A stretch of DNA of 64,000 bases. It comes from Bacillota bacterium. Its GTDB lineage: Bacteria; Bacillota; Clostridia; Oscillospirales; Oscillospiraceae. The position numbers and the translations under genes are program-made. Shown here in pieces: positions 51,119 to 59,616 of this stretch. Each line of letters begins with the position of its first letter. Position 1 is the first letter of the stretch. The stretch is from the NCBI GenBank assembly GCA_023402075.1, contig JAEXCS010000015.1, positions 1-64,000 of the forward strand, written 5' to 3'. The notes below the pieces were generated by a model, which made no database searches, had not been told where the DNA came from, and saw only the letters and a program-made list of their open reading frames with translations.

Positions 51119-51385
51119 ATGGTCAAGGGCATTTCCCGGCGGGTAGTGGTTGTGGACTCGCCGGACAGACGATACTTTGAGCAGGCAATCTTTATTGTGC
51201 GAAATGATGCGGCGGGAGAAGGCGTTTCTTCACGGGAGCTGGTGGAGGAGGCCCGCCGGGTGGCGCAGGAATACGCCGGCGGTTCGGGACTGAAAAAGCG
51301 GCTTAACCAGATTCCTCCGGTGCTGTGGTCCCTGACCGGCGCGGGGGCCTGCGGGCTGGCGTGGCTGCTGGTATCGGTGCTGTAA
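51119..51385 (+). CDS. Small protein with C-terminal membrane helix
   Basis: An 88-residue product from an ATG with AAAAGGAG upstream. The N-terminal part (GISRRVVVVDSPDRRYFEQA, then DAAGEGVSSRELVEEARRVA) is soluble and ends in one hydrophobic helix (LWSLTGAGACGLAWLLVSVL). It is a tail-anchored type layout. I do not recognise a confirmed family. It lies alone between two terminators downstream of spoIIE; a sporulation role is possible but not shown. Confidence 0.65.
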   Translation: MVKGISRRVVVVDSPDRRYFEQAIFIVRNDAAGEGVSSRELVEEARRVAQEYAGGSGLKKRLNQIPPVLWSLTGAGACGLAWLLVSVL

Positions 51386-51400
51386 GGAGATAAAATAAGA

Positions 51401-51467
51401 CGGTACGCTTTCAATGAAAGCGCACCGCTTTATTTGTGCGGCGCGGCGGATTTTCCGCCGCGCCGCT
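51401..51467. terminator. Two hairpins between convergent units
   Basis: CGGTACGCTTTC/GAAAGCGCACCG (51401-51427) is followed by CTTTATTT on the plus strand and by TCTTATTTTATC on the minus strand. GCGGCGCGGCGGA/TCCGCCGCGCCGC (51439-51467) follows. They can serve both the small gene and the BTAD regulator. Confidence 0.75.
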
Positions 51468-51500
51468 CTCCGGTCCGAAAACTACGGGCCGCTTAAAATT

Positions 51501-52706
51501 TCAGGAATTGGGAACCAGAGGCTGCACGGTGAAGCTGAGGGTTGCCGGTGAGTGGGGATACTGCCGGGAAAAGGCCCGCAGAATCCGGTCGCAGACCATG
51601 CAGCTATTTTCGTAGTTTGCCTGCGGCAGCATCAGTATGTACTGGGAGACGCTGCACCGGGCTACCACGTCGCCCCGCCGGAGATTTCCCACGATTACGT
51701 CCTGCAAATTGTCCATGCAGCAGTCCAGACTGCGGCGGGACAGGGGCTTGGATTCAGACCCTGCGGCGGAAATCAGGGCAATATGCACCGCGGCCCCGCT
51801 GCGGGCCACGGTTCGGGCTTCCGCCTGATAGATAATACGGAAAAAATCATAGTCACACAAAAGCGCGCCTCTGACGCTGCCCGGCTCGTCCAGCTGCTCG
51901 CGCAAAAGCCCCAGATTCACAGACCGTTCGTTGACGGTGCGGGCGGCTTCCCGGTAAATGGCGCGGCTCTCGTCAGCGGGCATGATGCCGAAATTGGTGA
52001 AGAGCAGATCGCTCATACGCTCGTAGGTTTTAATCACGCTCTGCTGGTCGCCCAGAGCAAGCTGTGCCTGCATCAAAAACTGGTACACTTCCTCGTCGTA
52101 AGGCTCCACGAGGATTGCCTGTCCGCACAGCGCCACAATGTCCGCATGACGTTCCTGCTCCTGCAAAAGCGGGAGGACGGAGCGCAGCGTTCTGAGATAG
52201 AGGTTGTGAAAATAGGTGCTCTGTGGCACAATCCAGGATTCAGAGGACAGCTTGGGCAGAAAGTCACCCTGATAAAGCTCCAGAGCTTCCAGATAAAGCT
52301 TAAGCTGGGCCTGTCCGTCCGGCTGGGCCAAGGCGGTTCGGCACAAGGCTTCAAATTCCTCCACGTCCACTGAAACGGAAACTTCGTCGTTCCAGGCATA
52401 GCTGCCGCCCCGGCGGATAATCAGCGTATGCCCCGCGCCGTCTCCCAGTCCGTCCAGCATGGTACGAACCCGGTGAAACATGGTCTTCAAAGCGTTTACG
52501 GGGTTCACAGTCCCCTCGTCGCCCCACAGCAGGCTGAACAGCTCGCTTTGCGAAACAGGACGGTTTCGGCAGCAGATCATGTATGCCAGCAGCAGCCACA
52601 CCTTCCGGGATCGGTTGTCGCTGTCTGTGATCTCCCGGCCGCTCCAAAGCAGCGAGAAGCCTCCCAGCATTTGAATTTTCAAAATGGAAGACTGCTGATT
52701 TGTCAA
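51501..52706 (-). CDS. BTAD-domain (SARP-like) transcriptional regulator
   Basis: A 401-residue protein with an N-terminal winged helix of the OmpR type (KIQMLGGFSLLWSGREITD, RKVWLLLAYMI, NALKTMFHRVRTML), then a bacterial transcriptional activation domain of TPR-like helices (LELYQGDFLPKL, AILVEPYDEEVYQFLMQAQL) to about residue 260. The remaining 140 residues (YDFFRIIYQAEARTVARSG, VVARCSVSQYILMLPQAN) resemble a degenerate GGDEF/cyclase-like domain without active-site residues. No target gene is adjacent, so what it controls is unknown. Confidence 0.82.
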   Translation of the reverse strand: MTNQQSSILKIQMLGGFSLLWSGREITDSDNRSRKVWLLLAYMICCRNRPVSQSELFSLLWGDEGTVNPVNALKTMFHRVRTMLDGLGDGAGHTLIIRRGGSYAWNDEVSVSVDVEEFEALCRTALAQPDGQAQLKLYLEALELYQGDFLPKLSSESWIVPQSTYFHNLYLRTLRSVLPLLQEQERHADIVALCGQAILVEPYDEEVYQFLMQAQLALGDQQSVIKTYERMSDLLFTNFGIMPADESRAIYREAARTVNERSVNLGLLREQLDEPGSVRGALLCDYDFFRIIYQAEARTVARSGAAVHIALISAAGSESKPLSRRSLDCCMDNLQDVIVGNLRRGDVVARCSVSQYILMLPQANYENSCMVCDRILRAFSRQYPHSPATLSFTVQPLVPNS

Positions 52707-52770
52707 GCAGGACGCCCCCTGTCAGTTCAAATCCGGTATACGCGCTGCGCCGCAGCGCCCGATACACCAA

Positions 52771-52799
52771 ACTATAACATATCTCCCTTTTTTTTGCAA
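52771..52799 (-). promoter_or_regulatory. Promoter of the BTAD regulator
   Basis: TTGCAA (52794-52799) and TATAGT (52771-52776) on the minus strand, 17 nt apart, about 65 nt before the start. The rest of the gap up to bioY shows only the terminator described separately. Confidence 0.6.
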
Positions 52800-52940
52800 C
52801 TGTTACATTTTCAAAAAAGAGGTCTGCGAAAGCTGAAAGGGGCGGATATGGCCGCGCCGGAATGCAATGAGCCGCCTGACCTTTTCAGCGTTCCGCTTTC
52901 AAGAGGGCCGGATATAATATGAAAAAAAGAGTCTGAAATT

Positions 52941-52968
52941 TTGCGGGATGAAAGGTTAAATTCCCGCC
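52941..52968 (-). terminator. Weak terminator after bioY
   Basis: On the minus strand GCGGGA (52962-52967) pairs with TCCCGC (52943-52948), followed by AAAATTTC. The stem is short. Confidence 0.5.
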
Positions 52969-52988
52969 AATACCTGTGGCAGGCGCAG

Positions 52989-53546
52989 TTAAGAAGACGC
53001 TTTTGCGTCGGCGGAGCGAAGGCGCAGCCGGGACAGCAGCTTGGGGGCAAGAACGCCCACCACAATAATTTTCACCATGTCGCCGGGAAGGAAGGGGATC
53101 ATTCCCGCCATCATGATTGCTCCAAAATCCATTCCCTTTCCCATGTATACGTTTAGAATTGCGGCCATGTAGGGCAGGCCCACCGCGTATAAAACCGCCA
53201 GTCCCGCCAAGGCAGCGGGGACAATGCGCTTGATAGACCGTCCGTCTCCCGCCAGCTTTCCAACCACCCACGCTGCGGGAACCAGCCCTAACAAAAAGCC
53301 GCAGGTGGGATACAGGAAGTATCCAAGGCCGCCGCCCAAGGTGAAAATAGGCAGACCCGCCAGCCCCAGCGCTACGTAGACGAGCTGGCTCAGCGCCCCG
53401 TACTTTGCTCCCAGCAGCACGCCTGCCAGAGCGGTGAAGAAAAACTGAAGCGTGATGGAGGAATAGAGAAACGGAATCTTGATGAACGCGCCCACGGCGG
53501 TCAGCGCCGCAAACAGCGCGCAGAGAATCAGTGCTTTTGTTTTCAT
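52989..53546 (-). CDS. bioY: Biotin transporter BioY
   Basis: S-component of the ECF-type biotin importer. It is 185 residues with six hydrophobic helices; family motifs are ITLQFFFTALAGVLLGAKYG and LPIFTLGGGLGYFLYPTCGF, and IPFLPGDMVKIIVVGVLAPK near the end. The ATG at 53546 has AGGAGG upstream. No EcfA or EcfT genes are adjacent, so it either uses a shared ECF module or works alone. It is divergent from birA, with operators in between. Confidence 0.95.
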   Translation of the reverse strand: MKTKALILCALFAALTAVGAFIKIPFLYSSITLQFFFTALAGVLLGAKYGALSQLVYVALGLAGLPIFTLGGGLGYFLYPTCGFLLGLVPAAWVVGKLAGDGRSIKRIVPAALAGLAVLYAVGLPYMAAILNVYMGKGMDFGAIMMAGMIPFLPGDMVKIIVVGVLAPKLLSRLRLRSADAKASS

Positions 53547-53558
53547 AAGGGCCTCCTG

Positions 53559-53683
53559 TTGTAAACTAATTTTTGATAAACGGTTTACAGAAAGAATAAC
53601 ATAATTTTTGGGAATGTCAACCGAATTTTCAGAACGGTTTACAATCTCGGGCGGTTTACAAATAAGGTGCAACGTGGTATGCT
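53559..53683. promoter_or_regulatory. bioY-birA divergent promoters with BirA operators
   Basis: bioY promoter on the minus strand: TTGACA (53615-53620), 16 nt, TATTCT (53593-53598). A biotin-operator palindrome, TTGTAAAC (53559-53566) with GGTTTACA (53582-53589), covers its start site. birA promoter: TTTACA (53655-53660), 17 nt, TATGCT (53678-53683); GGTTTACA half-sites at 53637 and 53653, in the same orientation, overlap its -35. This fits BirA repression of bioY and of itself. Confidence 0.8.
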
Positions 53684-53713
53684 GACAGGGAATTTGTAAG
53701 AGGAGGCGGACCT

Positions 53714-54721
53714 ATGAGCCGTCAAAAGATATTAGAACTGCTGAGAAGCCGTCCCGGGGACTATTTTTCCGGAGAGGAGGCCGCCGAGCGCCTGGGAATG
53801 AGCCGGGCCGCAGTCTGGAAGGCGGTGGACGCCCTGCGGAAGGAGGGCTACACCGTGGAGGCGAGGACGGGGTTGGGCTATCGGCTCCTTTTTGCGCCGG
53901 ACGCGCTGACGGAAAAGGAAATCCGGGGCTTTTTAGGCGAAACAGAGCTGGTGGGACGAGAGTTGGTGTGTCTGGGCAGTGTGGATTCCACCAATACGTA
54001 TTTGAAGAAGCAGGCACTTTCCGGTGCAGCGGAGGGCACCGTGGTGACAGCAGACTGCCAGACGGGAGGCCGGGGGCGGATGGACCGTCCGTTTCAAAAC
54101 CCGGAGGGGAAGCTGGTGCCCCTGTCGGTGCTGCTGCGGCCCCGTGGGGTGCCGCTTACGCGGCTTGGCTGCGTCACCGCCCAGACCGCCGTGGCGCTGT
54201 GCGGTGCGGTGGAGGAGGTTTGCGGAATCCGTCCGGGAATTAAGTGGACCAACGATCTGGTGATTGGACGGAAAAAGCTGTGCGGAATTCTGACGGAGAT
54301 GGCGCTGGAGGGAGAGAGCGGCAACCTCCAATATCTTGTCATCGGCATGGGCATTAACGTCCACCAGACGATAGAGGATTTTGGCCCGGAGCTTCGGGAA
54401 ATCGCCGTGTCGCTGGACATGGCGCTGGGCAAAGCCGTGTCCCGCCCTGCGCTGGCGGCGGCGGAGATTCGGGCGATGGACCGGCTGTACGGGGACATTC
54501 TCCGGGGAGATACGGACTGGTATCTGGATGCCTATCGGCGAGACTGCGTGACATTGGGAAAACCCGTTCAGCTCATCTCGTCCGACGGAGCGCGGGAGAC
54601 GGCTAGGGCGCTGGATATTGACGACGAGTTTGGCCTTGTGGTGGAGCTGGAGGACGGGACGCGAAAGACCGTCCGCACCGGCGAGGTGTCCGTCCGGGGC
54701 ATGTACGGTTACGTGGACTGA
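53714..54721 (+). CDS. birA: Bifunctional biotin protein ligase and biotin operon repressor
   Basis: Makes biotinyl-AMP and transfers biotin to carboxylases; with its N-terminal DNA-binding domain it also represses biotin genes. The 335 residues show the winged helix (ILELLRSRPGDYFSGEEAAE, RLGMSRAAVWKAVDALRKEG), the ligase motif TGGRGRMDRPF near residue 117, KWTNDLVIGRKKLCGILTEM and a C-terminal SH3-like domain. It is class II, so operator binding is expected and the sites are present upstream. Confidence 0.95.
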   Translation: MSRQKILELLRSRPGDYFSGEEAAERLGMSRAAVWKAVDALRKEGYTVEARTGLGYRLLFAPDALTEKEIRGFLGETELVGRELVCLGSVDSTNTYLKKQALSGAAEGTVVTADCQTGGRGRMDRPFQNPEGKLVPLSVLLRPRGVPLTRLGCVTAQTAVALCGAVEEVCGIRPGIKWTNDLVIGRKKLCGILTEMALEGESGNLQYLVIGMGINVHQTIEDFGPELREIAVSLDMALGKAVSRPALAAAEIRAMDRLYGDILRGDTDWYLDAYRRDCVTLGKPVQLISSDGARETARALDIDDEFGLVVELEDGTRKTVRTGEVSVRGMYGYVD

Positions 54722-54775
54722 GACTTTTTTGCCGCGAACGCGGCGGGAAGCCAAGAGGAAAAGAGGAGAACTGGT

Positions 54776-55318
54776 TTGAAAAAATACTGGGAGCTGTTTA
54801 TCGCTTTTGCGAAAATCGGCGTGATGACCTTTGGCGGCGGAATGGCGATGCTGCCGATGCTGCAACGGGAAGTGGTGGAGAACAAGGGCTGGGCCACTGA
54901 GGAGGAGCTGGCAGACTATTTTGCCATCGGACAGTGCACCCCCGGCATCATCGCGGTGAATACCGCCACCTTTGTGGGGCAAAAACGCGGCGGTGTGCTG
55001 GGCGGCATTGTGGCCACCATCGGCGTGGCGTTTCCGTCGCTGGTGATTATCTCCCTGCTGGCCGGAATTATTGACAGCTTTAACCACCTGGCATGGGTGA
55101 AAAACGCTTTTGCGGGGATTCAGGTGTGCGTGTGTGTGCTGATTTTCAACGCGGTCATGAAGCTGCTCAAAAATTCGGTGGTGGACAAGCGGACGCTGGT
55201 GATTTTTCTGCTGGTGCTGGCGGGCAGCTTTGCGCTGGACGTGACGCCGGTGGTGTTTGTGGTGCTCTCCGCTGTGGTGGGCATAGGGCTTAAGCAGTTG
55301 GAGGCGCGAAAGGCATGA
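54776..55318 (+). CDS. Chromate transporter family, short chain A
   Basis: A 180-residue half-size CHR protein with about five to six membrane helices and the family motifs AFAKIGVMTFGGGMAMLP, ADYFAIGQCTPGIIAVNTAT and GGIVATIGVAFPSLVII. Short CHR proteins work as pairs; this one overlaps its partner by 4 nt. The start is TTG with GAGGAG upstream. Chromate export is the named role of the family, but the natural substrate in gut Firmicutes is not established. Confidence 0.88.
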   Translation: MKKYWELFIAFAKIGVMTFGGGMAMLPMLQREVVENKGWATEEELADYFAIGQCTPGIIAVNTATFVGQKRGGVLGGIVATIGVAFPSLVIISLLAGIIDSFNHLAWVKNAFAGIQVCVCVLIFNAVMKLLKNSVVDKRTLVIFLLVLAGSFALDVTPVVFVVLSAVVGIGLKQLEARKA

Positions 55319-55902
55319 TTTATCTTCAGCTTTTTTGGGAGTTTTTTAAGGTGGGCCTGTTTGCCGTGGGCGGCGGAATGGCTACGCTACCGTTTCTGGC
55401 GCACATGGGGGAGGCCACCGGCTGGTTTACCCAAAGTCAGTTAATGAATATGCTGGCAATTTCCGAGTCCACGCCGGGACCCGTGGGCATTAATATGGCC
55501 ACCTACGTGGGCTTTACCACGGCGGGGGTTCCGGGGGCGATTGCCGCCACCGTGGGAGAAGTGACGCCCTCCATTATTGTAATTTTGATTATTGCGGCGC
55601 TGCTGCAACAATTTCGCCAGAGTAAATATGTGCAGTTTGCGTTTTATGGGCTGCGGCCTGCCTCCACCGGGTTGATCGGCGCGGCCTGTCTCGGCGTGAT
55701 TCTGGAGACGCTGGTGAATTTCACTGCCCTGTCGACCAAGGGCGTGGATTGGGCCGGACTGTTTAACTGGCGTGGGCTGGCGCTGGCGGGGGCTTTGCTG
55801 GTGTTCACTGACTGGGTGAAGCCCACGAAAAAATGGCATCCCATTGTCTTTATCGCAATTTCCGCCGTAGTAGGCGTGGTGTTCCGCTTCGGCGGGGCAT
55901 AA
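55315..55902 (+). CDS. Chromate transporter family, short chain B
   Basis: Partner chain, 195 residues, with the same layout: LFWEFFKVGLFAVGGGMATL, LAISESTPGPVGINMATYVG and GAIAATVGEVTPSIIVILII. The two chains are expected to insert with opposite topology and make one carrier. Start overlaps the stop of chain A (ATGA). A terminator follows. Confidence 0.88.
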   Translation: MIYLQLFWEFFKVGLFAVGGGMATLPFLAHMGEATGWFTQSQLMNMLAISESTPGPVGINMATYVGFTTAGVPGAIAATVGEVTPSIIVILIIAALLQQFRQSKYVQFAFYGLRPASTGLIGAACLGVILETLVNFTALSTKGVDWAGLFNWRGLALAGALLVFTDWVKPTKKWHPIVFIAISAVVGVVFRFGGA

Positions 55903-55942
55903 GGTCAGCGTGGCTCAAGAGAAAACCGGTGTGCAAAACGAA

Positions 55943-55981
55943 AACCACCTGTAATGCTGCATGCATTACAGGTGGTTTGTT
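55943..55981 (+). terminator. Terminator after the chromate transporter pair
   Basis: AACCACCTGTAATGC and GCATTACAGGTGGTT form a 15-bp stem around TGCAT-type loop bases, followed by TGTTTG. Confidence 0.8.
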
Positions 55982-56024
55982 TGTAAAGGATATGTACTTT
56001 TCAAATGCTGGATTTCATGGCTGC

Positions 56025-56390
56025 TTACCAATTGGAATGAATATATACCCAAAGGCCGCCGACCACCACAATCTGCAAAAGCAAAATGGCGGGGATGCCA
56101 AACCGGAAGGTCTTGTGAAGGGTTTTGTGGTGAAAGACCCTCATACCCAGCAGCGCACCGAGACTGCCGCCGATGGCGCTGAGGAAAAACAGCGTTTTTT
56201 CCGGAACCCGGCGGGTAGCTTCGTGGCTTACCTTCCACTTTGCCTTCAGCTTGTCAAAGCCGAAGACCAGAAAGGTAATCAGGTTGATGAGCAAAAGCCA
56301 TGTCAGGGCAAGGCCCCAGGGGGAACCGAACAGAAAAGCCACGGTGGAGAAGTTCGTGGCTTCCGGAAGGAGAGGGGATTTCGTTTCCAT
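56025..56390 (-). CDS. DUF1294 small membrane protein
   Basis: A 121-residue protein with about three to four hydrophobic helices. The family core is LINLITFLVFGFDKLKAKW, RRVPEKTLFFLSAIGGSLG and ALLGMRVFHHKTLHKTFRFG. The function of DUF1294 proteins is unknown. The ATG has AGGAGG upstream (complement at 56397-56402). It is convergent with the chromate transporter genes. Confidence 0.88.
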   Translation of the reverse strand: METKSPLLPEATNFSTVAFLFGSPWGLALTWLLLINLITFLVFGFDKLKAKWKVSHEATRRVPEKTLFFLSAIGGSLGALLGMRVFHHKTLHKTFRFGIPAILLLQIVVVGGLWVYIHSNW

Positions 56391-56443
56391 AGGGAATCCT
56401 CCTAAAAATGGGCTGGCCTGAAATTAGGCCGGAGAAATAGGTT

Positions 56444-56470
56444 GAGCCGACGGGGTTTCCCCGTCGGCTC
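56444..56470. terminator. Palindromic terminator between psuG and the DUF1294 gene
   Basis: GAGCCGACGGGG and CCCGTCGGCTC make a strong hairpin after the psuG stop. The better T run (ATTTTATC) lies on the plus strand; on the minus strand CCTATTTC follows. Confidence 0.65.
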
Positions 56471-56485
56471 ATTTTATCACAGCGC

Positions 56486-57412
56486 TCAGCCCTTTTCAAG
56501 AGCACACAGGGCCACAGCGGTTTTTGCCGCCAGCCGGGCGTTGTTATACACAAGCTGGATGTTGCTGTCCAGAGAGTCGCCCCCGGTGAGGTCCTTGATT
56601 TTTGCCAGCAGGAAGGGGGTGGTTTCCTTGCCGTGAATCCCCTGCTGCTTTGCCTCTTCCACGGCCCGGGTGATGGCCCCGTTGATGACAGACGGATCCA
56701 TGGAATACTCCTCGGGAATGGGATTTGTCACCAGCATTCCGCCGCCAAGACCCAGCTTCTGCTGAACGTGGAAGGCCTTAGCCAGATCCTCCGGGGTGTC
56801 CAGCCGATAATCCACGCCAAAGCCGGATTTCCGGGTGTAGAAGGCGGGCAGCTCTTCCGTGCCGTAGCCGATGACGGGCACGCCATGGGTTTCCAGATAT
56901 TCCAGCGTCAGGCCAAGGTCCAGAATGGACTTTGCTCCCGCGCAGATCACCATTACGGGTGTGTGGGCCAGCTCCTCCAGGTCGGCGGAGATGTCCATCG
57001 TGGTTTCCGCGCCCCGGTGAACGCCGCCGATGCCGCCGGTTGCGAACACGGAAATGCCCGCAAGGCTTGCGATAATCATGGTGGTGGTGACGGTGCAGGC
57101 CCCATCACGGCCCTGCGCCACCAGCACAGGAAGGTCCCGGCGGCTGGCCTTGGGAACGGCGTGGCCGGTTTTGCCCAGATAGTCGATTTCTTCTTTGGAA
57201 AGACCGGCCTTCAGCCGCCCCTTGATAACGGCGATGGTGGCCGGAACAGCCCCGCTGTCCCGCACAAGCTGCTCCACATTCAGGGCCGTCTCCACGTTCT
57301 GGGGATAGGGCATACCGTGGGAAATAATGGTGGATTCCAGAGCGACCACGGGCTTGCCCGCATCCAGTGCGGCGCGCACTTCGGGGGAGATATCCAGATA
57401 ATTGTTCAGCAT
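56486..57412 (-). CDS. psuG: Pseudouridine-5'-phosphate glycosidase
   Basis: Splits pseudouridine 5'-phosphate into uracil and ribose 5-phosphate by breaking the C-C glycosidic bond. It is 308 residues with the conserved ALESTIISHGMPYPQNVETA, GRDGACTVTTTMIIASLAGI, FATGGIGGVHRGAETTMDIS and GAKSILDLGLTLEYLETHGV regions; the catalytic Lys and metal Asp/Glu positions are in these blocks. It follows psuK after 70 nt. Confidence 0.95.
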   Translation of the reverse strand: MLNNYLDISPEVRAALDAGKPVVALESTIISHGMPYPQNVETALNVEQLVRDSGAVPATIAVIKGRLKAGLSKEEIDYLGKTGHAVPKASRRDLPVLVAQGRDGACTVTTTMIIASLAGISVFATGGIGGVHRGAETTMDISADLEELAHTPVMVICAGAKSILDLGLTLEYLETHGVPVIGYGTEELPAFYTRKSGFGVDYRLDTPEDLAKAFHVQQKLGLGGGMLVTNPIPEEYSMDPSVINGAITRAVEEAKQQGIHGKETTPFLLAKIKDLTGGDSLDSNIQLVYNNARLAAKTAVALCALEKG

Positions 57413-57482
57413 AATGATTCCTCCGTGTATAATTTTAATTTAAAATGACTTTTTGTAAAAGAAAATGCCGAGCGTTGGCGGA

Positions 57483-58574
57483 TTAAAGCGCTTTGCAGAC
57501 CCCGGCGCGGCGGCACAGCTCGTCTGCCTGCATCGCCGGGTTAATCGTCTCGCCGCTCTCCATGGCAATGGAGGAGGCGGCAAGTCCCAGCCGGGCGGTT
57601 TCCTCCAAATCCGAGCCGCGAAGGTATGCCCACGTGATGGCGGCCATAAACGCGTCGCCGCAGCCGGTGGTGTTCACCATGGTGCCGGGGATTACCGGAA
57701 GCTGCACGGCGGCGTGATGGTCGGCGGCAAACACGCCGTCGCCGCCCAGAGAGATGAAGACCCGCCGCAGCCCGGTTTCCAGAAGCGCGTCTGCCGCGCG
57801 GCGAAGACTTGTTTCATCCCGAATTTCCACACCGGAAAGCAGTTCTGCTTCAATGCGGTTGGGCTTGAGGGTGTGAAGCTTTCCCAGAATGGGACGGAGC
57901 TTCTCTGCCTTGGCGGTGGAAACGGGGTCGCAGAAAATGGGCGCGGCGCAGTGGCCTGCCAGATAGGCCAGCGTTTCCGCCGGGGGATTCGTGTCCGCCA
58001 CCACCACCTGCGCGCCGTCCAGCAGCTTTTGCCGCTGGGCAAGAAACTGGGGCGTTAACCGTTGGTAAATTTCCATGTCGCTGACGGCAAGGGCCATGTC
58101 GCCTCCCTCGTCGGTGATGAAGAGATAGGTGGAGGTGTGCTCTCCCGGTAAAAAGGGGGACTGGGACACGTCTATGCCGATCTCCGCGCAGCCGGCGGCA
58201 ATTTTGCGGGCGTTTAAGTCGTCGCCGAACACCGTCACCAACCGTACGTCCATCCCCATCAGGGCCATGTTGTGGGCAATGTTTCGGCCCACGCCGCCAA
58301 GACTCATGCGTACCCGGCCGGGATTGGAGTCCCGGGCCACCGGCACCTCGGCGGGCCAGCCGCCGATATCCATGTTCACGCCGCCCACCACCGCCGCGTA
58401 GGGTGCGGTACGGACAATATAGCCCTTCCCGGCGATGCAGCCCTTTTTCATCAGGTTTGAAATGTGGACAGCCACGCTGGAGCGGGTAATGCCCGCTTTT
58501 TCCGCCAGCTCCTGCTGGGAGATCAGGGGATTTTCCTCAATCCAGTTGAGAAGCTGGCGCTCTCTTTGGGTCAT
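57483..58574 (-). CDS. psuK: Pseudouridine kinase with N-terminal winged helix
   Basis: PfkB-family sugar kinase that phosphorylates pseudouridine for PsuG. The 363 residues start with a helix-turn-helix of about 55 residues (ENPLISQQELAEKAGITRSS, VAVHISNLMKKGCIAGKGYI) fused to the kinase (VVGGVNMDIGG, MSLGGVGRNIAHNMALMG, and the C-terminal TTGCGDAFMAA with the catalytic Asp). E. coli PsuK lacks the DNA-binding part, whereas its relative YeiI has it. The ATG at 58574 is chosen by AGAGGTG upstream; a GTG at 58583 also fits the frame. Confidence 0.9.
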   Translation of the reverse strand: MTQRERQLLNWIEENPLISQQELAEKAGITRSSVAVHISNLMKKGCIAGKGYIVRTAPYAAVVGGVNMDIGGWPAEVPVARDSNPGRVRMSLGGVGRNIAHNMALMGMDVRLVTVFGDDLNARKIAAGCAEIGIDVSQSPFLPGEHTSTYLFITDEGGDMALAVSDMEIYQRLTPQFLAQRQKLLDGAQVVVADTNPPAETLAYLAGHCAAPIFCDPVSTAKAEKLRPILGKLHTLKPNRIEAELLSGVEIRDETSLRRAADALLETGLRRVFISLGGDGVFAADHHAAVQLPVIPGTMVNTTGCGDAFMAAITWAYLRGSDLEETARLGLAASSIAMESGETINPAMQADELCRRAGVCKAL

Positions 58575-58620
58575 GAACTTCACCTCTGTAAGCTTTTTGG
58601 TATTTAGTAATCACATGCTT

Positions 58621-58648
58621 ATTTTACGCGTTTCAAACGATTTGTCAA
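58621..58648 (-). promoter_or_regulatory. psuK-psuG promoter
   Basis: TTGACA (58643-58648) and TAAAAT (58621-58626) on the minus strand, 16 nt apart, about 45 nt before the kinase start. Confidence 0.65.
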
Positions 58649-58752
58649 GTGGAAAATCCATAAGGTTTCATTGAAAATGCGTCCGAAAATATTCTCTGCG
58701 GGAACTCTCGGTGCTTGATTTCCGTCCAAGAGGAAAAAGGAGGCTGATTTGG

Positions 58753-59610
58753 GTGAAAAAAGTGCGGTTGGCGCTGTTGTCAATGGCTTTGTGCGTGTTT
58801 CTTGCGGCATGCGGGCAGGCTTCGCCCCCGGCGGCAGGGGGCGGCGGGATTTTTTCTGCGGCGGGGACTTTAAAAGGAGAAACTTTATCAACGGGAACGG
58901 TGACCGTGTGCCGGATTGTGGATGGGGCGGAGACGGGGGAGTTGCTGCTGGCTGAGCTGAACGGAGCGGTGAGCGGCGTCTATCTCCTGCCCACAGAGGG
59001 CCTGCCCGTAACGGTGGACGGACAGACTGCCGCCGCAAAAGACCTTGCCGATGGTATGACCGTGGAGGTAGAGTATTCCGGCGCGGTGCTGGAAAGCTAT
59101 CCGGCTCAATTCGCGCAGGTGGTGGCCCTGCGGGCACAAACGCCGGAAAATGGCAGTTATACAGACCTGTGCGGCCTGTGGCTCAAGGTTTTGGACGATT
59201 TGTGGAGTACAGATCCGGGCCTGAACGGAATGGAGAACGGCGGAACGGTTCCCTACGTGGGCGTGGATTTAAGCGGCGCCCCCGGCGACTTGACGGAGAC
59301 GGAAAAGGCCGCTGTGGCGTGGCAGTTTGGGCGGCTTCACGGGGCACAGGCCCTGACGGGAACCTTTGACGAGCTGACGGAACAGGGGTATATCGACCAA
59401 GAGCGGCTTTTCTGGAAGGACGGCGTTCTTTTTTCCGTCACGGCGGACGAGCAGGGCAAGACGGGCGCAGTCAGTCTGCCGACCCTGACCTTTGACGCGC
59501 AGAAGTGGCGCGGCGGCGATGGGGCGTATTTCTTTTCCAACTGCGTATGTGTCTGGCCGGAGCGCGGCACATGGACGGAGTACAGCATTGGAAGCGAAGC
59601 CATTTCCTGA
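58753..59610 (+). CDS. Hypothetical lipoprotein
   Basis: A 285-residue precursor from a GTG with AAGGAGG 9 nt upstream. The signal MKKVRLALLSMALCVFLAAC ends in lipobox LAAC, followed by a Ser/Pro/Gly linker. The mature part has a beta-strand-like region (GTVTVCRIVDGAETGELLLA, GLPVTVDGQTAAAKDLADGM, VEVEYSGAVLESYPAQFAQV) and a second region with WLKVLDDLWSTDPGLN and AVAWQFGRLHGAQALTG. The first block looks like a DUF3221-style OB domain, but I do not recognise a family with certainty. Confidence 0.7.
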   Translation: MKKVRLALLSMALCVFLAACGQASPPAAGGGGIFSAAGTLKGETLSTGTVTVCRIVDGAETGELLLAELNGAVSGVYLLPTEGLPVTVDGQTAAAKDLADGMTVEVEYSGAVLESYPAQFAQVVALRAQTPENGSYTDLCGLWLKVLDDLWSTDPGLNGMENGGTVPYVGVDLSGAPGDLTETEKAAVAWQFGRLHGAQALTGTFDELTEQGYIDQERLFWKDGVLFSVTADEQGKTGAVSLPTLTFDAQKWRGGDGAYFFSNCVCVWPERGTWTEYSIGSEAIS

Positions 59611-59616
59611 GTGAAT

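Noticed and set aside
54776..55902. A single frameshifted long-chain chromate transporter
   Set aside because: Both chains have complete CHR motifs and proper ends, and overlap by ATGA, the normal layout of paired short-chain CHR proteins.
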